A stretch of 64,000 nucleotides of DNA from Thermoanaerobaculum sp964488355. Its GTDB lineage: Bacteria > Acidobacteriota > Thermoanaerobaculia > Thermoanaerobaculales > Thermoanaerobaculaceae. The position numbers and the translations under genes are program-made. This document shows positions 55,476 through 64,000 of this stretch, in pieces (the stretch's first letter is position 1; every line of letters starts with the position of its first letter). The notes below the pieces were generated by a model that was given only the letters and a program-made list of their open reading frames with translations, was not told where the DNA came from and ran no database searches. The DNA is taken from the NCBI GenBank assembly GCA_964488355.1, contig CAZAUJ010000002.1, forward strand, positions 124,001 to 188,000, read 5' to 3'.

Positions 55476-56183
55476 GTGCGCAGCCCGGAACTGTTGCCCG
55501 TTTTGGCGTCTTCTCCGCTGCTGGCCGGCTTGGAGGAGGGAGCTCGGCGGGAGGTGGTGTCCGCCGCCATAGAGAAAAAGCTCCCTGCCGGGCGAATCCT
55601 CTTCCGCCAAGGCGAGCCGGCGGAAGCCCTTTATGTGGTACTGTCGGGCAGCTTCAAGCTCACCCAGGAGGACCAACACGGCCACGAAGCGCTGGTGCGG
55701 TTTTTGGGGCCTGGGGCAGTGATGGCAGCAGTGGCGTTGATTCCCGGCCAGAGCTATCCGGTGACGGCCAAGGCCATGCAGCCGGCGGTGGTGGCCTTTT
55801 GGCCGCAAAGGGACTTGCTGTCCCTTTGTCGCCGCTTCCCGGCGCTCCACGCGGCAGCCACGGCCCAGGTGGCCGCCCACATGCGGGAAATGCAGGAGCG
55901 CTTCCTGGAGCTCGCGGCGGAGCGGGTAGAGCAGCGCCTGGCGCGCTGTATCTTGCGCTTGGCCTCCCAGCTGGGCAAGCAGACGGCGGAGGGGGTCCTC
56001 CTGGCTGTACCGGTTACCCGCCAGGATCTGGCAGCCATGGCCGGCACCACCCTCTACACCGTGTCCCGCATCCTTTCCCACTGGGAAAGCCGGGGCTTGT
56101 TGCAAGCTGGGCGGCAGCGGCTGGTGATCACCCACAAGCACGGCTTGGTGGCAATTGCTGAGGACTTGGCGGAGGGAGGGTAG
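55476..56183 (+). CDS. CRP/FNR-family transcriptional regulator
   Basis: A 235-residue regulator. The N-terminal cyclic-nucleotide-type sensor beta-roll has LPAGRILFRQGEPAEALYVV, LSGSFKLTQED and GHEALVRFLGPGAVMAAVAL. The dimer helix is AERVEQRLARCILRLASQLG, and the C-terminal winged HTH has VTRQDLAAMAGTTLYTVSRI and WESRGLLQAGRQRLVIT. It lacks the N-terminal cysteines of Fnr, so it is closer to the DNR/Dnr-like or Thermus DnrT-like group. It may act at the FNR-like box upstream of the nar-act operon 21 kb away. GTG start supported by the leaderless -10. The SDR gene follows after 2 nt. Confidence 0.88.
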   Translation: MRSPELLPVLASSPLLAGLEEGARREVVSAAIEKKLPAGRILFRQGEPAEALYVVLSGSFKLTQEDQHGHEALVRFLGPGAVMAAVALIPGQSYPVTAKAMQPAVVAFWPQRDLLSLCRRFPALHAAATAQVAAHMREMQERFLELAAERVEQRLARCILRLASQLGKQTAEGVLLAVPVTRQDLAAMAGTTLYTVSRILSHWESRGLLQAGRQRLVITHKHGLVAIAEDLAEGG

Positions 56184-56185
56184 GC

Positions 56186-56896
56186 ATGAGCTGCACCTTG
56201 CAGGGGAAGGTGGCCCTGGTGACCGGAAGTACGCGGGGCACCGGCCAAGCTATCGCCGAGCATCTGCTGGCCCAAGGCGTGCGAGTCGTGATTTCCGGTC
56301 GGCATCCCGAGCGGGTTGAGCAAGCGGTAGCCCGCTTGCGCTCTCGTGGGGAGGTGGCAGGCTGGGCTGCGGACGTGGGTGACGCCCAGGCCTGCTGGCA
56401 GCTGGTGGAGCGCACGGTGGCCTGGGGCGGCGGCTTGCACATCCTCGTCAACAACGCGGGTGTCGGCGTGTTCAAGCCCCTGTTGGACATGAGTTTGGAA
56501 GAATGGGAGGCGCAAATCCGCGTCAACCTGCTTGGGGCCTACTACTGCACCCGCGCCGCCCTTCCCTATCTGCTGGAGGCCCGCGGGTATATCATCAACG
56601 TTGCTTCCCTGGCTGCGCGCTACCCCTTTGCCGGGGGCACGGCCTACAACGCCAGCAAGTTTGGCCTTCTGGGCTTCTCCGAAGCGCTCATGCAGGAGGT
56701 GCGCCAGCTGGGGGTGCGAGTAGCCACCCTGCTTCCCGGCTCGGTGGACACGGAGTTTGCTAACAACCTCCCCGGTGCGTCGTGGAAGCTGCAGCCGGAG
56801 GATGTGGCCCAGGCGGTGGTGGCGCTGCTCAGCTTTCCCGAACGGGCCCTGCCCAGTCTGTTGGAGCTGCGGCCGGCCCAGCCGCAGAAGGGCTAG
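56186..56896 (+). CDS. Short-chain dehydrogenase/reductase
   Basis: A 236-residue classical SDR. Cofactor site VALVTGSTRGTGQAIAE, NNAGVGVFKP, catalytic Ser in INVASLAARYPFAGG, catalytic Tyr-Lys in YNASKFGLLGFSEAL, then PGSVDTEF. The Arg/His pair after the first strand (SGRHPERV) suggests NADP(H). Substrate unknown; FabG-like 3-ketoacyl reduction or ketone reduction are both possible. It starts 2 nt after the CRP/FNR gene and is presumably cotranscribed. The 3' end overlaps the convergent small membrane gene by 4 bp. Confidence 0.9.
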   Translation: MSCTLQGKVALVTGSTRGTGQAIAEHLLAQGVRVVISGRHPERVEQAVARLRSRGEVAGWAADVGDAQACWQLVERTVAWGGGLHILVNNAGVGVFKPLLDMSLEEWEAQIRVNLLGAYYCTRAALPYLLEARGYIINVASLAARYPFAGGTAYNASKFGLLGFSEALMQEVRQLGVRVATLLPGSVDTEFANNLPGASWKLQPEDVAQAVVALLSFPERALPSLLELRPAQPQKG

Positions 56897-57078
56897 GAAC
56901 CACGCTGGCGCAGCTGCCAGCCGGCGAGAGCGGCCAGGAGCACGCCCGCCACCAGACTGACCGCTTGCTTCCAGCCAAAGCCGGGAGCGGCACCCACTCC
57001 CAGGGGGTCGGCCACGAGAGCCAAAACCGCAAGGCCCAAGCCGACCAGGAGCAATCCTTGCCATAGGCGCCTGTTCAT
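56893..57078 (-). CDS. Small membrane protein, unknown function
   Basis: A 61-residue protein with two predicted TM helices, GLLLVGLGLAVLALVADPLG and AVSLVAGVLLAALAGWQL, joined by a short Gly/Pro loop, and basic ends. The ATG has AGGAGGG about 8 nt upstream. It follows the subtilase gene by 15 nt on the same strand and is probably cotranscribed. Similar two-helix proteins occur widely without known function. Confidence 0.7.
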   Translation of the reverse strand: MNRRLWQGLLLVGLGLAVLALVADPLGVGAAPGFGWKQAVSLVAGVLLAALAGWQLRQRGS

Positions 57079-57093
57079 TCCTCTACCCTCCTG

Positions 57094-60090
57094 CTAGCGC
57101 CGAAGGCGGCGCCGAAGCGACTCACCTGCTAACGGCAGCACCTGCACCTGCCAAGGCTGCCGGTTGTAGGGGAAAAGCAGCAAAAGACGCGGGCCTTGCC
57201 CGCTGGCCACCGCAAGAGCTAGCTCCTGCCCAGGCTGCACCGGCCAGGCGGGCCCCAGGCCGGGGGATGAGAGGCGCACGGGCGGGTTGAAGGGGTCGAA
57301 GGAGGTGCTGGGGGTGCGGGTGGCGGGGCCGACGGCGTCGCTGGTGTCGAACCAAAAGGCCAGGCTGCCGGCGGTCAAGCCTAGCTGGGAGGCGCGCACG
57401 GGCAGGACCATGATGCGCGTGAGAAAGGCGGGGAGGTGGAGCCCCTCGGGCGAAAGGCCACCCAGAGGGCCCACGTTCTGGCATGCGCCGCTGGGTAACG
57501 GGCACACGCGCACACTGAAGGTGTCCGTATCTTCGGTGAGGAGGTGGTTTTCCAAGCGAGCGTCGGCGTTACCATCGCCGTTGGTGTCCACGAGCACGCG
57601 GATCCTCACCTCTTCGGGCGAGGTCCAGGGGGTTTCGCTGGCCGCGGCAAAAACAATCAGGGGGTCGGGATCCCCGCTGGCTCCCACCCCGGCTGCCAGC
57701 AGGCGCGCCGGGCGCGGCGGGGTTTGCGGCACGCTTTGATAAGTCAAAAAAAGCGGCACCGTAAGGGCGTTGGGTTGCGGATCACCTACCACGCGCAAAC
57801 TGGTTTCGCCCCCGCGACGCGAAATTTGGGCCGTGAGGTTGCTACCCGGCTGCAGCACGGCGTAAAGGGGCAGGCGCGAGCGCACCTGGCCGTTTTCCCA
57901 GGCTTCCAGGTGGGCGGAAAGCTCGGTGAGGAAAAAGCGCGGCTGGTCCTCTTGACGGGCTTGCTGGGTTGGGTCCCGCTCCACCGGCACCTCCGAGGAG
58001 CACTCCAACAGCACCGTAAGCGAGCCTTCCTCACCTGCCGCCAAGTTGAGCGTGGCGGGTACCACCGACAGGCGCACCCCAGCCAGAGGCTGGGTAAGGG
58101 TAGCGGCAAAACGCAGCTCGAGGGGACGGGGGGAGATGTTCCGTACCTTCACGCCTTTGACCACCCGCGCCGGCGTCTGTACCAAGGCGAAACTCACCGC
58201 CACCGCCTGGGGATTATCCGCCGCCCACAACAGCACCGGTGCGGTCACAGCGCGCTCGATGTTTAGCCTGCCGGCCCCCACGCGCGAGAGCCGGTGGTAG
58301 GGCTCCAAGCCGTTGCGGCTGCCAAAGAGCAAGGGATCGGCGCTGTTGATCAGCAGGGTCTTCAGCTCCCAGGCGGAGCGCTGCGGCGCAGCTTCCTTGA
58401 GCAGGGCTGCAGCCCCCGCCACCACCGGTGTGGCCATGGAGGTGCCGGAAAGGCTCACACCCCCCGTGAGGCTGCCGCGGGCGGCGGCGAACACCGTTTC
58501 CCCCGGAGCCGACAGCTCCGGCTTGAGCACCAGGTCCTGCCGCGGCCCGCGGGAGGAAAAGCTGGAGACCGTGTCCTCTCGTTCGCCGTTGCTGTACACA
58601 AAGCCGTTGCGAAACCGCGCCGTTAGGCGCAGCCGCACCCCTTGGCTCACATGCTGGCGCAGCAGCTCCCCCACCGACAACACGGTCATTTGCGCCGGGA
58701 TGGTGATGGGGTTGGTGATGCTGCTGTCGTTGCCCATGGTGAAGGGATCGCCGTTGTCCTGCCGCACAATAAGAACGCCTATGGCACCGGCGTTTTGGGC
58801 GTTCAGCACCTTGCGCTTGAAGGTGCAGGTGCCGCGGTTGATGAGGGCGATCTTGGCCGCAAGGGCGCTGGTGGACGCAGGGGAAAAGGGCTCGCAGCCC
58901 AGCTCCTCGCCGGCGGCGGGCACGGCCAAAAGACCTTCTACATCGCCGGCGGCCAGGTCGGGCCCAAAAGCCGCCTCGCTTGCCGGGTAAAGCCCTGCCA
59001 ACGGGGATGGCTGCAACACCTGAAAGGCGCCGGTGACCGCGCCCACGTCCACCGAGGAGGCCACGGATAAGGCAGCGGTGGCGCTGGCAGGGGAGGAGGT
59101 GATGAAGGTGGTGTCGCCGTCGTTGCCCGCGGCGGCCACCACCAGGATGTCCAGCTGGCTCGCGCGGTTGGCAGCTTCGGCATCCGCATCGTCATTGCTG
59201 CCGAAGCTGGAGCCCAAGGAAAGGTTGACGATGTCCAGCCGATCGCTCGGGTTGCCGTCGCCGTTGGGATCGGCGGCCCATTCCAAGGCTCGCACCACCA
59301 GCGCGGTGGACCCGGAGCAGCCGAACACCTTGAGGGCATAGAGGCTGGCCTCCGGCGCCACCCCAGGGGGGACGGCCAGCTCGCCCAAAGGTGTGGCGGA
59401 GCCAAAGGGTCCGAGGAAGGTTTGGCCGCTGCGCATGACACCCAGGCCGGCCGCAATGGAAGCCACGTGGGTTCCGTGCCCGTTGCAGTCCATAGGGTCG
59501 GCATCGGGAGAGGGCCGTCGCTTGTTGGCGTCGTCGCTGCCGGCATCGTAGTTGTCACCGGCGAAGTCGTAGCCCCCTACCACCTTTTCGTTGGGAAAGG
59601 CGCCGCTGCTGCCGAAGGTGCGGTGGCTGTAGTCAACGCCTGTGTCAATGATGCCCACCCGCACGCCCCGCCCGGTGAGGCCGTAGCTACCCCAAGCTTG
59701 CGGCGCGCGGATCAGGGGCAGGGTTGACGCCAACGCGGGCTTTTTCGGTTCGATGAGCCGAATCGCCTTCACGCCTGGCAGCTGCGCCAGCCGGGGCAGG
59801 CTGTCCCTTTCGGTTTCGACGGCCACCCCGTTGACCAGGCGTTGCACGCGGTACAGCTCCACAACCGGAATGCCCGCCTGCTGCATGGCCTGCACCAGAG
59901 CCTCTTGGGCTGTGGCGTTGGCTGCCAACTGCTGCCGCGCTGCCACCACCGCGCGGGCCGAGAGGCCTTCGTTCCGTGCGAAATAGGGGGCAAAGGCGGG
60001 AGGCCCCGAAAGCTCCACCAACACCGGCACAGACTGCCCCGCAGCTGCGAGGCTGGGAGTTACCAAGCCGAAAACGAGAAGGGCGCGCAT
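57094..60090 (-). CDS. Secreted subtilisin-like serine protease with PA-domain insert
   Basis: A 998-residue S8 peptidase. Residues 1-18 form a signal peptide, and ~20-115 look like an inhibitor I9 propeptide. Catalytic triad: Asp149 (GIIDTGVDYSH), His205 (NGHGTHVASI) and Ser551 (SGTSMATPVVAGAAALL), with oxyanion Asn323 (AAGND). Residues ~350-490 form a protease-associated insert (AKIALINRGTCTFKRK, AGAIGVLIVRQDNGDP). The C-terminal ~400 residues are beta-rich Fn3-like and calcium-type repeats (DTNGDGNADARL). Probably exported for protein scavenging. ATG 60090 has TAGAAT exactly 6 nt upstream and no ribosome site (leaderless). Confidence 0.93.
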   Translation of the reverse strand: MRALLVFGLVTPSLAAAGQSVPVLVELSGPPAFAPYFARNEGLSARAVVAARQQLAANATAQEALVQAMQQAGIPVVELYRVQRLVNGVAVETERDSLPRLAQLPGVKAIRLIEPKKPALASTLPLIRAPQAWGSYGLTGRGVRVGIIDTGVDYSHRTFGSSGAFPNEKVVGGYDFAGDNYDAGSDDANKRRPSPDADPMDCNGHGTHVASIAAGLGVMRSGQTFLGPFGSATPLGELAVPPGVAPEASLYALKVFGCSGSTALVVRALEWAADPNGDGNPSDRLDIVNLSLGSSFGSNDDADAEAANRASQLDILVVAAAGNDGDTTFITSSPASATAALSVASSVDVGAVTGAFQVLQPSPLAGLYPASEAAFGPDLAAGDVEGLLAVPAAGEELGCEPFSPASTSALAAKIALINRGTCTFKRKVLNAQNAGAIGVLIVRQDNGDPFTMGNDSSITNPITIPAQMTVLSVGELLRQHVSQGVRLRLTARFRNGFVYSNGEREDTVSSFSSRGPRQDLVLKPELSAPGETVFAAARGSLTGGVSLSGTSMATPVVAGAAALLKEAAPQRSAWELKTLLINSADPLLFGSRNGLEPYHRLSRVGAGRLNIERAVTAPVLLWAADNPQAVAVSFALVQTPARVVKGVKVRNISPRPLELRFAATLTQPLAGVRLSVVPATLNLAAGEEGSLTVLLECSSEVPVERDPTQQARQEDQPRFFLTELSAHLEAWENGQVRSRLPLYAVLQPGSNLTAQISRRGGETSLRVVGDPQPNALTVPLFLTYQSVPQTPPRPARLLAAGVGASGDPDPLIVFAAASETPWTSPEEVRIRVLVDTNGDGNADARLENHLLTEDTDTFSVRVCPLPSGACQNVGPLGGLSPEGLHLPAFLTRIMVLPVRASQLGLTAGSLAFWFDTSDAVGPATRTPSTSFDPFNPPVRLSSPGLGPAWPVQPGQELALAVASGQGPRLLLLFPYNRQPWQVQVLPLAGESLRRRLRR

Positions 60091-60102
60091 GGGGCTATTC
60101 TA
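60091..60102 (-). promoter_or_regulatory. Leaderless -10 element (TAGAAT-N6-ATG)
   Basis: Minus-strand TAGAAT (60097-60102) is exactly 6 nt before the subtilase ATG, with AGCCCC between and no ribosome site. Confidence 0.55.
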
Positions 60103-60167
60103 GCCGCTGGAAGAGACGCCCGTTCCCCTGGGTTAACCCTTGGGGCCCTGAGGCCTGGAGGTGAGCG

Positions 60168-62852
60168 GTGATCGAGGTGTACGAGACGCACTTTAAGAGG
60201 CAGTTGGCGGACGCGGATCCGCAGGAAACGCAGGAGTGGATCGAGTCGCTGGACGCGGTGGCGGCCACGGCCGGTCCCCTGCGCGCCTCCTTTATCCTGC
60301 GCAAGCTGCTCAAGCGGGCACGGATGCTGGGGCTGGGCATCGAGCCCATCCACACCCCTTACATCAATACCATTTCCCCCGAGCAGGAACCTCCCTTTCC
60401 TGGTGACGAGGCCATGGAAAAGCGCATCCGGCGCATCGTGCGCTGGAATGCCATGGCTATGGTCTCGCGCGCCAACAAGCATTACCCGGGTATTGGCGGG
60501 CACCTTTCCACCTACGCTTCAGCTGCCGCCCTTTACGAGGTGGGCTTCAATCACTTCTTTCGGGGAAAGAACCATCCGGGAGGAGGCGACCAGGTTTTCA
60601 TCCAAGGGCATGCGGCTCCGGGCGTTTACTCCCGCGCCTTCTTGGAAGGCCGCCTGAGCGAAGCGCAGCTGGAGGCCTTTCGTCGGGAAACCACGGGGAT
60701 TGGTTTGTCTTCCTATCCCCATCCCCGGCGCATGCCTACCTTTTGGGAATTCCCCACCGTCTCCATGGGTCTGGGACCCCTCAACGCCATCTACCAAGCC
60801 CGCTTCAACCGCTACCTGCTGCACCGCGGCTTGAAGGACACCTCCGACCAGCGGGTTTGGTGCTTCATGGGCGACGGGGAGGCGGACGAGCCGGAAGCCC
60901 TGGGTGCGTTGCACGTGGCGGCCAACGAGGAGCTGGACAACCTCATTCTCGTGGTCAACTGCAACCTCCAGCGCTTGGACGGACCGGTGCGGGGCAACGG
61001 CAAGATCATTCAAGAGCTGGAAGCGGTGTTCCGCGGCTCCGGTTGGAACGTGATCAAGGTGGTTCTCGGGCGGGAGTGGGACGAGCTCCTGCGGCGGGAC
61101 GAGCACGGGCTCTTGCTCCAGCGCCTCAACGAGACGGTGGACGGCTGGTGGCAACGGTACCACGCGGAGGGTGGAGCCTTCATGCGGCAGCACTTTTTCG
61201 GTGCTGACCCCCGGCTTCTGGCCCTGGTAGAGCACCTTTCGGATCGGGACATCAAGCACCTCAAGTTCGGGGGCCACGACTACCGCAAGGTGTATGCCGC
61301 CTTTAAGCTGGCTACCGAAACCAAGGGTCGGCCGACGGCCGTTCTGGTGAAGACGGTCAAGGGTTGGACCTTGGGCCAGGAGTTCGAAGGCAAGAACCCC
61401 ACCCACCAAATGAAAAAGCTCAACGTGGCGCAGCTGAAGGCCTTCCGAGACGTCCTACACCTGGAAATCCCCGACTCGGCTTTGGAATCGGAGGAGCCGC
61501 CTTACTTCCACCCGGGTGCCAACTCCCCGGAGGTGGAATACCTGCTGGAGCGCCGCGCCGCCCTGGGTGGCCCGCTGCCGCAGCGGCGGGTGCAGGTGTC
61601 GGTACCGGAGCTGCCGGGCAAGGACGCCTACGCCGAGTTTTTCGCCGGGTCGCCACGGGAGGTTTCCACCACCATGGCCTTCGTTCGCCTTTTGCGCAAC
61701 CTTCTGCGCGACAAGGAATTTGGCCGATACGCGGTGCCGGTGGTGCCCGATGAGGCGCGCACCTTCGGCATGGAATCCCTGTTCGCCGAGGTGAAGATTT
61801 ACGCCCCCAAGGGGCAGCTTTACGAACCCGTCGACCACAATTTGCTCTTGGCTTACCGCGAAGCCAAGAGCGGGCAAATCCTGGAAGAGGGCATTACTGA
61901 AGCGGGTGCCATGGCCTCCACCACCGCTGCGGGCACCGCCTACGCCACCCACGGTTTGCCCACCGTGCCGTTTTACATCTTTTACTCCATGTTTGGCTTC
62001 CAGCGCGTGGGGGATTTGATTTGGGCTTTTGGGGACAGCATGGGCCGCGGCTTTCTCCTGGGAGCCACCGCTGGCCGAACCACCCTCCAGGGGGAGGGGT
62101 TGCAGCACTGTGACGGGCACTCCCACGTGCTCTTTTCCGTCATGCCCAACGTGCGCGCCTACGACCCGGCCTTTGCCTACGAGGTGGCGGTGCTGATTCG
62201 CGACGGGCTGGAGAGGATGGTTCGCCGGCAGGAGGACTGCTTTTACTACCTCACCCTTTACAACGAGAACTACTCTCAACCGCCCATGCCGGAGGGTGTG
62301 GAGGAGGGCATCATTCGTGGGCTTTACCTTTTCCGCGGCGCCCCGCCAGAGCTTCCAGTGCGGCTGCAGCTTTTTGGTTCGGGGCCGATCCTGCGGGAGG
62401 TGCTGCGCGCCCAAGAGCTCTTGGCCGAGCGCTTCGGGCTGGGAGCGGAGGTTTGGAGCGTCACCAGCTACTCCCTCCTCTACCGCGACGCCTTGGCCTG
62501 CGAGCGCTGGAACCGCCTGCACCCCCTCGAGCCCCGACGAAAGCCCTACTTGGCGCAGGTGCTGGAGAGACACCCAGGTCCGGTGGTGGCGGCCAGCGAT
62601 TTTCTCAAGCTCCTACCCGACAGCCTGGGCCGTTTCCTTGGACGCCCGCTGTTGAGCTTGGGCACTGATGGCTTCGGCTTGTCCGATACGCGCGCCGCCG
62701 CCCGGCGGTACTTCGAGGTGGATGCGGAGCACGTGGCTGCCGCTGCGCTTTACCTTTTGGCCCAGCAAGGAAAGCTGGCACCGCAGGCGGTGGCCCAAGC
62801 CGTGGCCGATTTGGGTTTGGATCCTGAAGCCCCCGACCCGGCCAGCCGTTAG
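60168..62852 (+). CDS. aceE: Pyruvate dehydrogenase E1 component, homodimeric type
   Basis: An 894-residue thiamine-diphosphate enzyme decarboxylating pyruvate. Diagnostic segments: GIGGHLSTYASAAALYEVGF, RGKNHPGGGDQVFIQGHAAP, PTVSMGLGPLNAIYQARFNR, the ThDP motif GDGEADEPEALGALHVAANE ending in NCNLQRLDGPV, VPDEARTFGMESLFAEVKIY, GITEAGAMASTTAAGTAYAT and LQGEGLQHCDGHSHVLF. The length matches E. coli AceE (887 aa). GTG start with GGAGG 6 nt upstream. E2 and E3 genes are not in the window; the next gene is a convergent permease. Confidence 0.97.
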   Translation: MIEVYETHFKRQLADADPQETQEWIESLDAVAATAGPLRASFILRKLLKRARMLGLGIEPIHTPYINTISPEQEPPFPGDEAMEKRIRRIVRWNAMAMVSRANKHYPGIGGHLSTYASAAALYEVGFNHFFRGKNHPGGGDQVFIQGHAAPGVYSRAFLEGRLSEAQLEAFRRETTGIGLSSYPHPRRMPTFWEFPTVSMGLGPLNAIYQARFNRYLLHRGLKDTSDQRVWCFMGDGEADEPEALGALHVAANEELDNLILVVNCNLQRLDGPVRGNGKIIQELEAVFRGSGWNVIKVVLGREWDELLRRDEHGLLLQRLNETVDGWWQRYHAEGGAFMRQHFFGADPRLLALVEHLSDRDIKHLKFGGHDYRKVYAAFKLATETKGRPTAVLVKTVKGWTLGQEFEGKNPTHQMKKLNVAQLKAFRDVLHLEIPDSALESEEPPYFHPGANSPEVEYLLERRAALGGPLPQRRVQVSVPELPGKDAYAEFFAGSPREVSTTMAFVRLLRNLLRDKEFGRYAVPVVPDEARTFGMESLFAEVKIYAPKGQLYEPVDHNLLLAYREAKSGQILEEGITEAGAMASTTAAGTAYATHGLPTVPFYIFYSMFGFQRVGDLIWAFGDSMGRGFLLGATAGRTTLQGEGLQHCDGHSHVLFSVMPNVRAYDPAFAYEVAVLIRDGLERMVRRQEDCFYYLTLYNENYSQPPMPEGVEEGIIRGLYLFRGAPPELPVRLQLFGSGPILREVLRAQELLAERFGLGAEVWSVTSYSLLYRDALACERWNRLHPLEPRRKPYLAQVLERHPGPVVAASDFLKLLPDSLGRFLGRPLLSLGTDGFGLSDTRAAARRYFEVDAEHVAAAALYLLAQQGKLAPQAVAQAVADLGLDPEAPDPASR

Positions 62853-63029
62853 GGTGTCAGCGGCCGGGCAAACCCAAGGGTTGGTGGCAGACGCGCGGCG
62901 GGGCAAGTCAGGGGCCTGGCCCTGGCAGGAATCATCAGCCACGTGCCGCTAGGCCAGGGCGACCGGCAGCCCACCGGCCGGGCGGCCATGGGCCGGCTGG
63001 AGCTTGCTCGACTGGCATGGACTCACGCG

Positions 63030-64000
63030 TCAAAAAACCAAATGGAGCCAAGCAAAGGCCAGAGACAGGCTCGCTAGTGTCACCGGCAGCCCGATGCGGA
63101 AGTGGGCGCGGGCGCTGATGGGCACGCCCGAGCGCGCCGCCTGTTCCACCACGATGATGTTGGCAATGCTGCCCACCACCAGCAGGTTCCCCGCCAGGGT
63201 GGAGGACAAAGCCAAAGCCGGCCCGGCGGCTGGATAGGTGGCGGAGGGCAAGAGCAGCATGACCGCCGGCACGTTGGAAACCAGGTTGGATGACACCGCC
63301 GAGGTCCAAAACAGCAGAGCAAGGTTGTGCAACTGGATACCCACGCGGGCCAGTTGGTCTAACGCCAGGCCCATCCAACCGGTGGCCAAGAAGGCGTGGT
63401 TGACCACGAACAGCCCCACGAACAGGGCCAGGAGCTGCCAATCCACCAGGCCCAGCATGTCGCGGGAAGCCATTCGCCGGGAGGTCAGGAGCAAGCCAGC
63501 AGCCGCCAGCGCGGCCACCTCCCGCCGGGGCTGGCCAAGAAAGAACACCACCAAGAGCAAGGCCAAAACGACCACCCCCTTGCCTGTTTGGTAACGGGAA
63601 AAGGAAGGGGCAGCCACCTGGGGGATGGGGGTGTGGCGGTACCATTCCCCGCGCTGCCGCCAGACCAGCACCAGCCAGAGCACCAGCAGGCTGGCGAGAA
63701 CCACAGGCAAGGCCAGGAAGAGGTACGCGCTGAAGGAGAGGGAAAGCTTTTGCGCGATAAGCATGTTCTGCGGGTTGCCGATGAGGGTGGCCGCCGAGCC
63801 AATGTTGGCCGCCGCCGCCAGTCCCAACAGGAAGGGCATCGGGTCCCAACCCCGCCGCGCGCAGCCCTCCACCAACACCGGGGCCATGGCCAAGCACACC
63901 ACGTCGTTGACCAGCACGGCGGACAGGGCAGCAGCCACCAGCAGTACCGCCGCCAGGGCGGCTGGTGGTGCCAGGGGCGCAGCCGCCAGGCGGCGGGTGA
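63030..64000 (-). CDS. ArsB/SLC13-type anion permease, C-terminal part (runs off right edge)
   Basis: The reading is open to the window edge, so the N-terminus is missing. About ten TM segments remain. Signatures of the ArsB/NhaD/SLC13 group: VNDVVCLAMAPVLVEGC, AANIGSAATLIGNPQNMLIA (the conserved first substrate-binding loop), and near the C-terminus SAVSSNLVSNVPAVMLLLPS and LVVGSIANIIVVEQA (second loop). Substrate could be arsenite, dicarboxylate, sulfate or Na+; the sequence does not decide. The 177 bp between it and aceE hold nothing recognisable. Confidence 0.85.
   Translation of the reverse strand, partial: TRRLAAAPLAPPAALAAVLLVAAALSAVLVNDVVCLAMAPVLVEGCARRGWDPMPFLLGLAAAANIGSAATLIGNPQNMLIAQKLSLSFSAYLFLALPVVLASLLVLWLVLVWRQRGEWYRHTPIPQVAAPSFSRYQTGKGVVVLALLLVVFFLGQPRREVAALAAAGLLLTSRRMASRDMLGLVDWQLLALFVGLFVVNHAFLATGWMGLALDQLARVGIQLHNLALLFWTSAVSSNLVSNVPAVMLLLPSATYPAAGPALALSSTLAGNLLVVGSIANIIVVEQAARSGVPISARAHFRIGLPVTLASLSLAFAWLHLVF

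Overview
The window is GC-rich bacterial chromosome with tightly packed genes, many ATGA, GTGA or TTGA start/stop overlaps, and strong GGAGG ribosome sites. Aerobic, nitrate-respiring and B12-dependent functions occur together: narGHJI, an alternative complex III (ActA-F), a B12-dependent class II ribonucleotide reductase, AceE-type pyruvate dehydrogenase, Pta, Hfq and a PyrD/PyrK pair. The gene content and a Thermus-like nar order (narC-G-H-J-I-K) suggest a thermophilic or thermotolerant Gram-negative-type bacterium. A lineage such as Acidobacteriota is possible, but the sequence alone does not settle it.

Layout. 1-2011 (minus): end of an aromatic-acid (homoprotocatechuate-like) degradation operon. 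2146-7328 (minus): housekeeping genes (def, A-type Fe-S carrier, trxB, PHP phosphatase, pyrF-pyrD-pyrK). 7388-8971: membrane phosphodiesterase/sulfatase-like protein. 8982-9319: four tRNA genes. 9516-11981 (minus): an unrecognised operon of exported proteins with several frameshifts. 12107-22200: PHP protein, pta-purD-purE, hfq, ParA-like ATPase, uridine kinase, DMT permease, flavin reductase, exported protein and two HU genes. 22340-25187: nrdJ with tandem NrdR boxes. 25184-26798: archaemetzincin and a degenerate accessory patch. 26629-32234 (minus): a decayed redox module consisting of an H-protein-like protein, a ferredoxin-like subunit, an NrfD-type subunit, a haem-motif histidine kinase and a sigma-54 activator. 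It still has a recognisable sigma-54 promoter.

34638-50753 is the centrepiece: 13 same-strand genes with almost no spacing, Rrf2 regulator - narC-G-H-J-I-K - actA-B-C-D-E-F. Nitrate reductase and a quinol:cytochrome c/acceptor oxidoreductase are therefore apparently one transcription unit. It is followed by a second Rrf2 gene whose cysteines fall at the same residue numbers. A FNR-like palindrome lies upstream at a class II promoter distance, and a CRP/FNR-type regulator is encoded at 55476.

51413-64000: sugar-nucleotide epimerase-like protein, class I fructose-bisphosphate aldolase, secreted nuclease-like protein, CRP/FNR regulator, SDR, small membrane protein, secreted subtilase, AceE, and the end of an ArsB/SLC13-type permease.

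Two global patterns stand out. First, several monocistronic genes have a TANNNT hexamer exactly 6 nt before the start codon and no ribosome site, the pattern of leaderless transcripts. Second, broken genes are concentrated in two minus-strand patches (9.5-12.0 kb and 25.7-31.6 kb). Some breaks would be repaired by one extra G in a G run, but others are true nonsense or missense changes.
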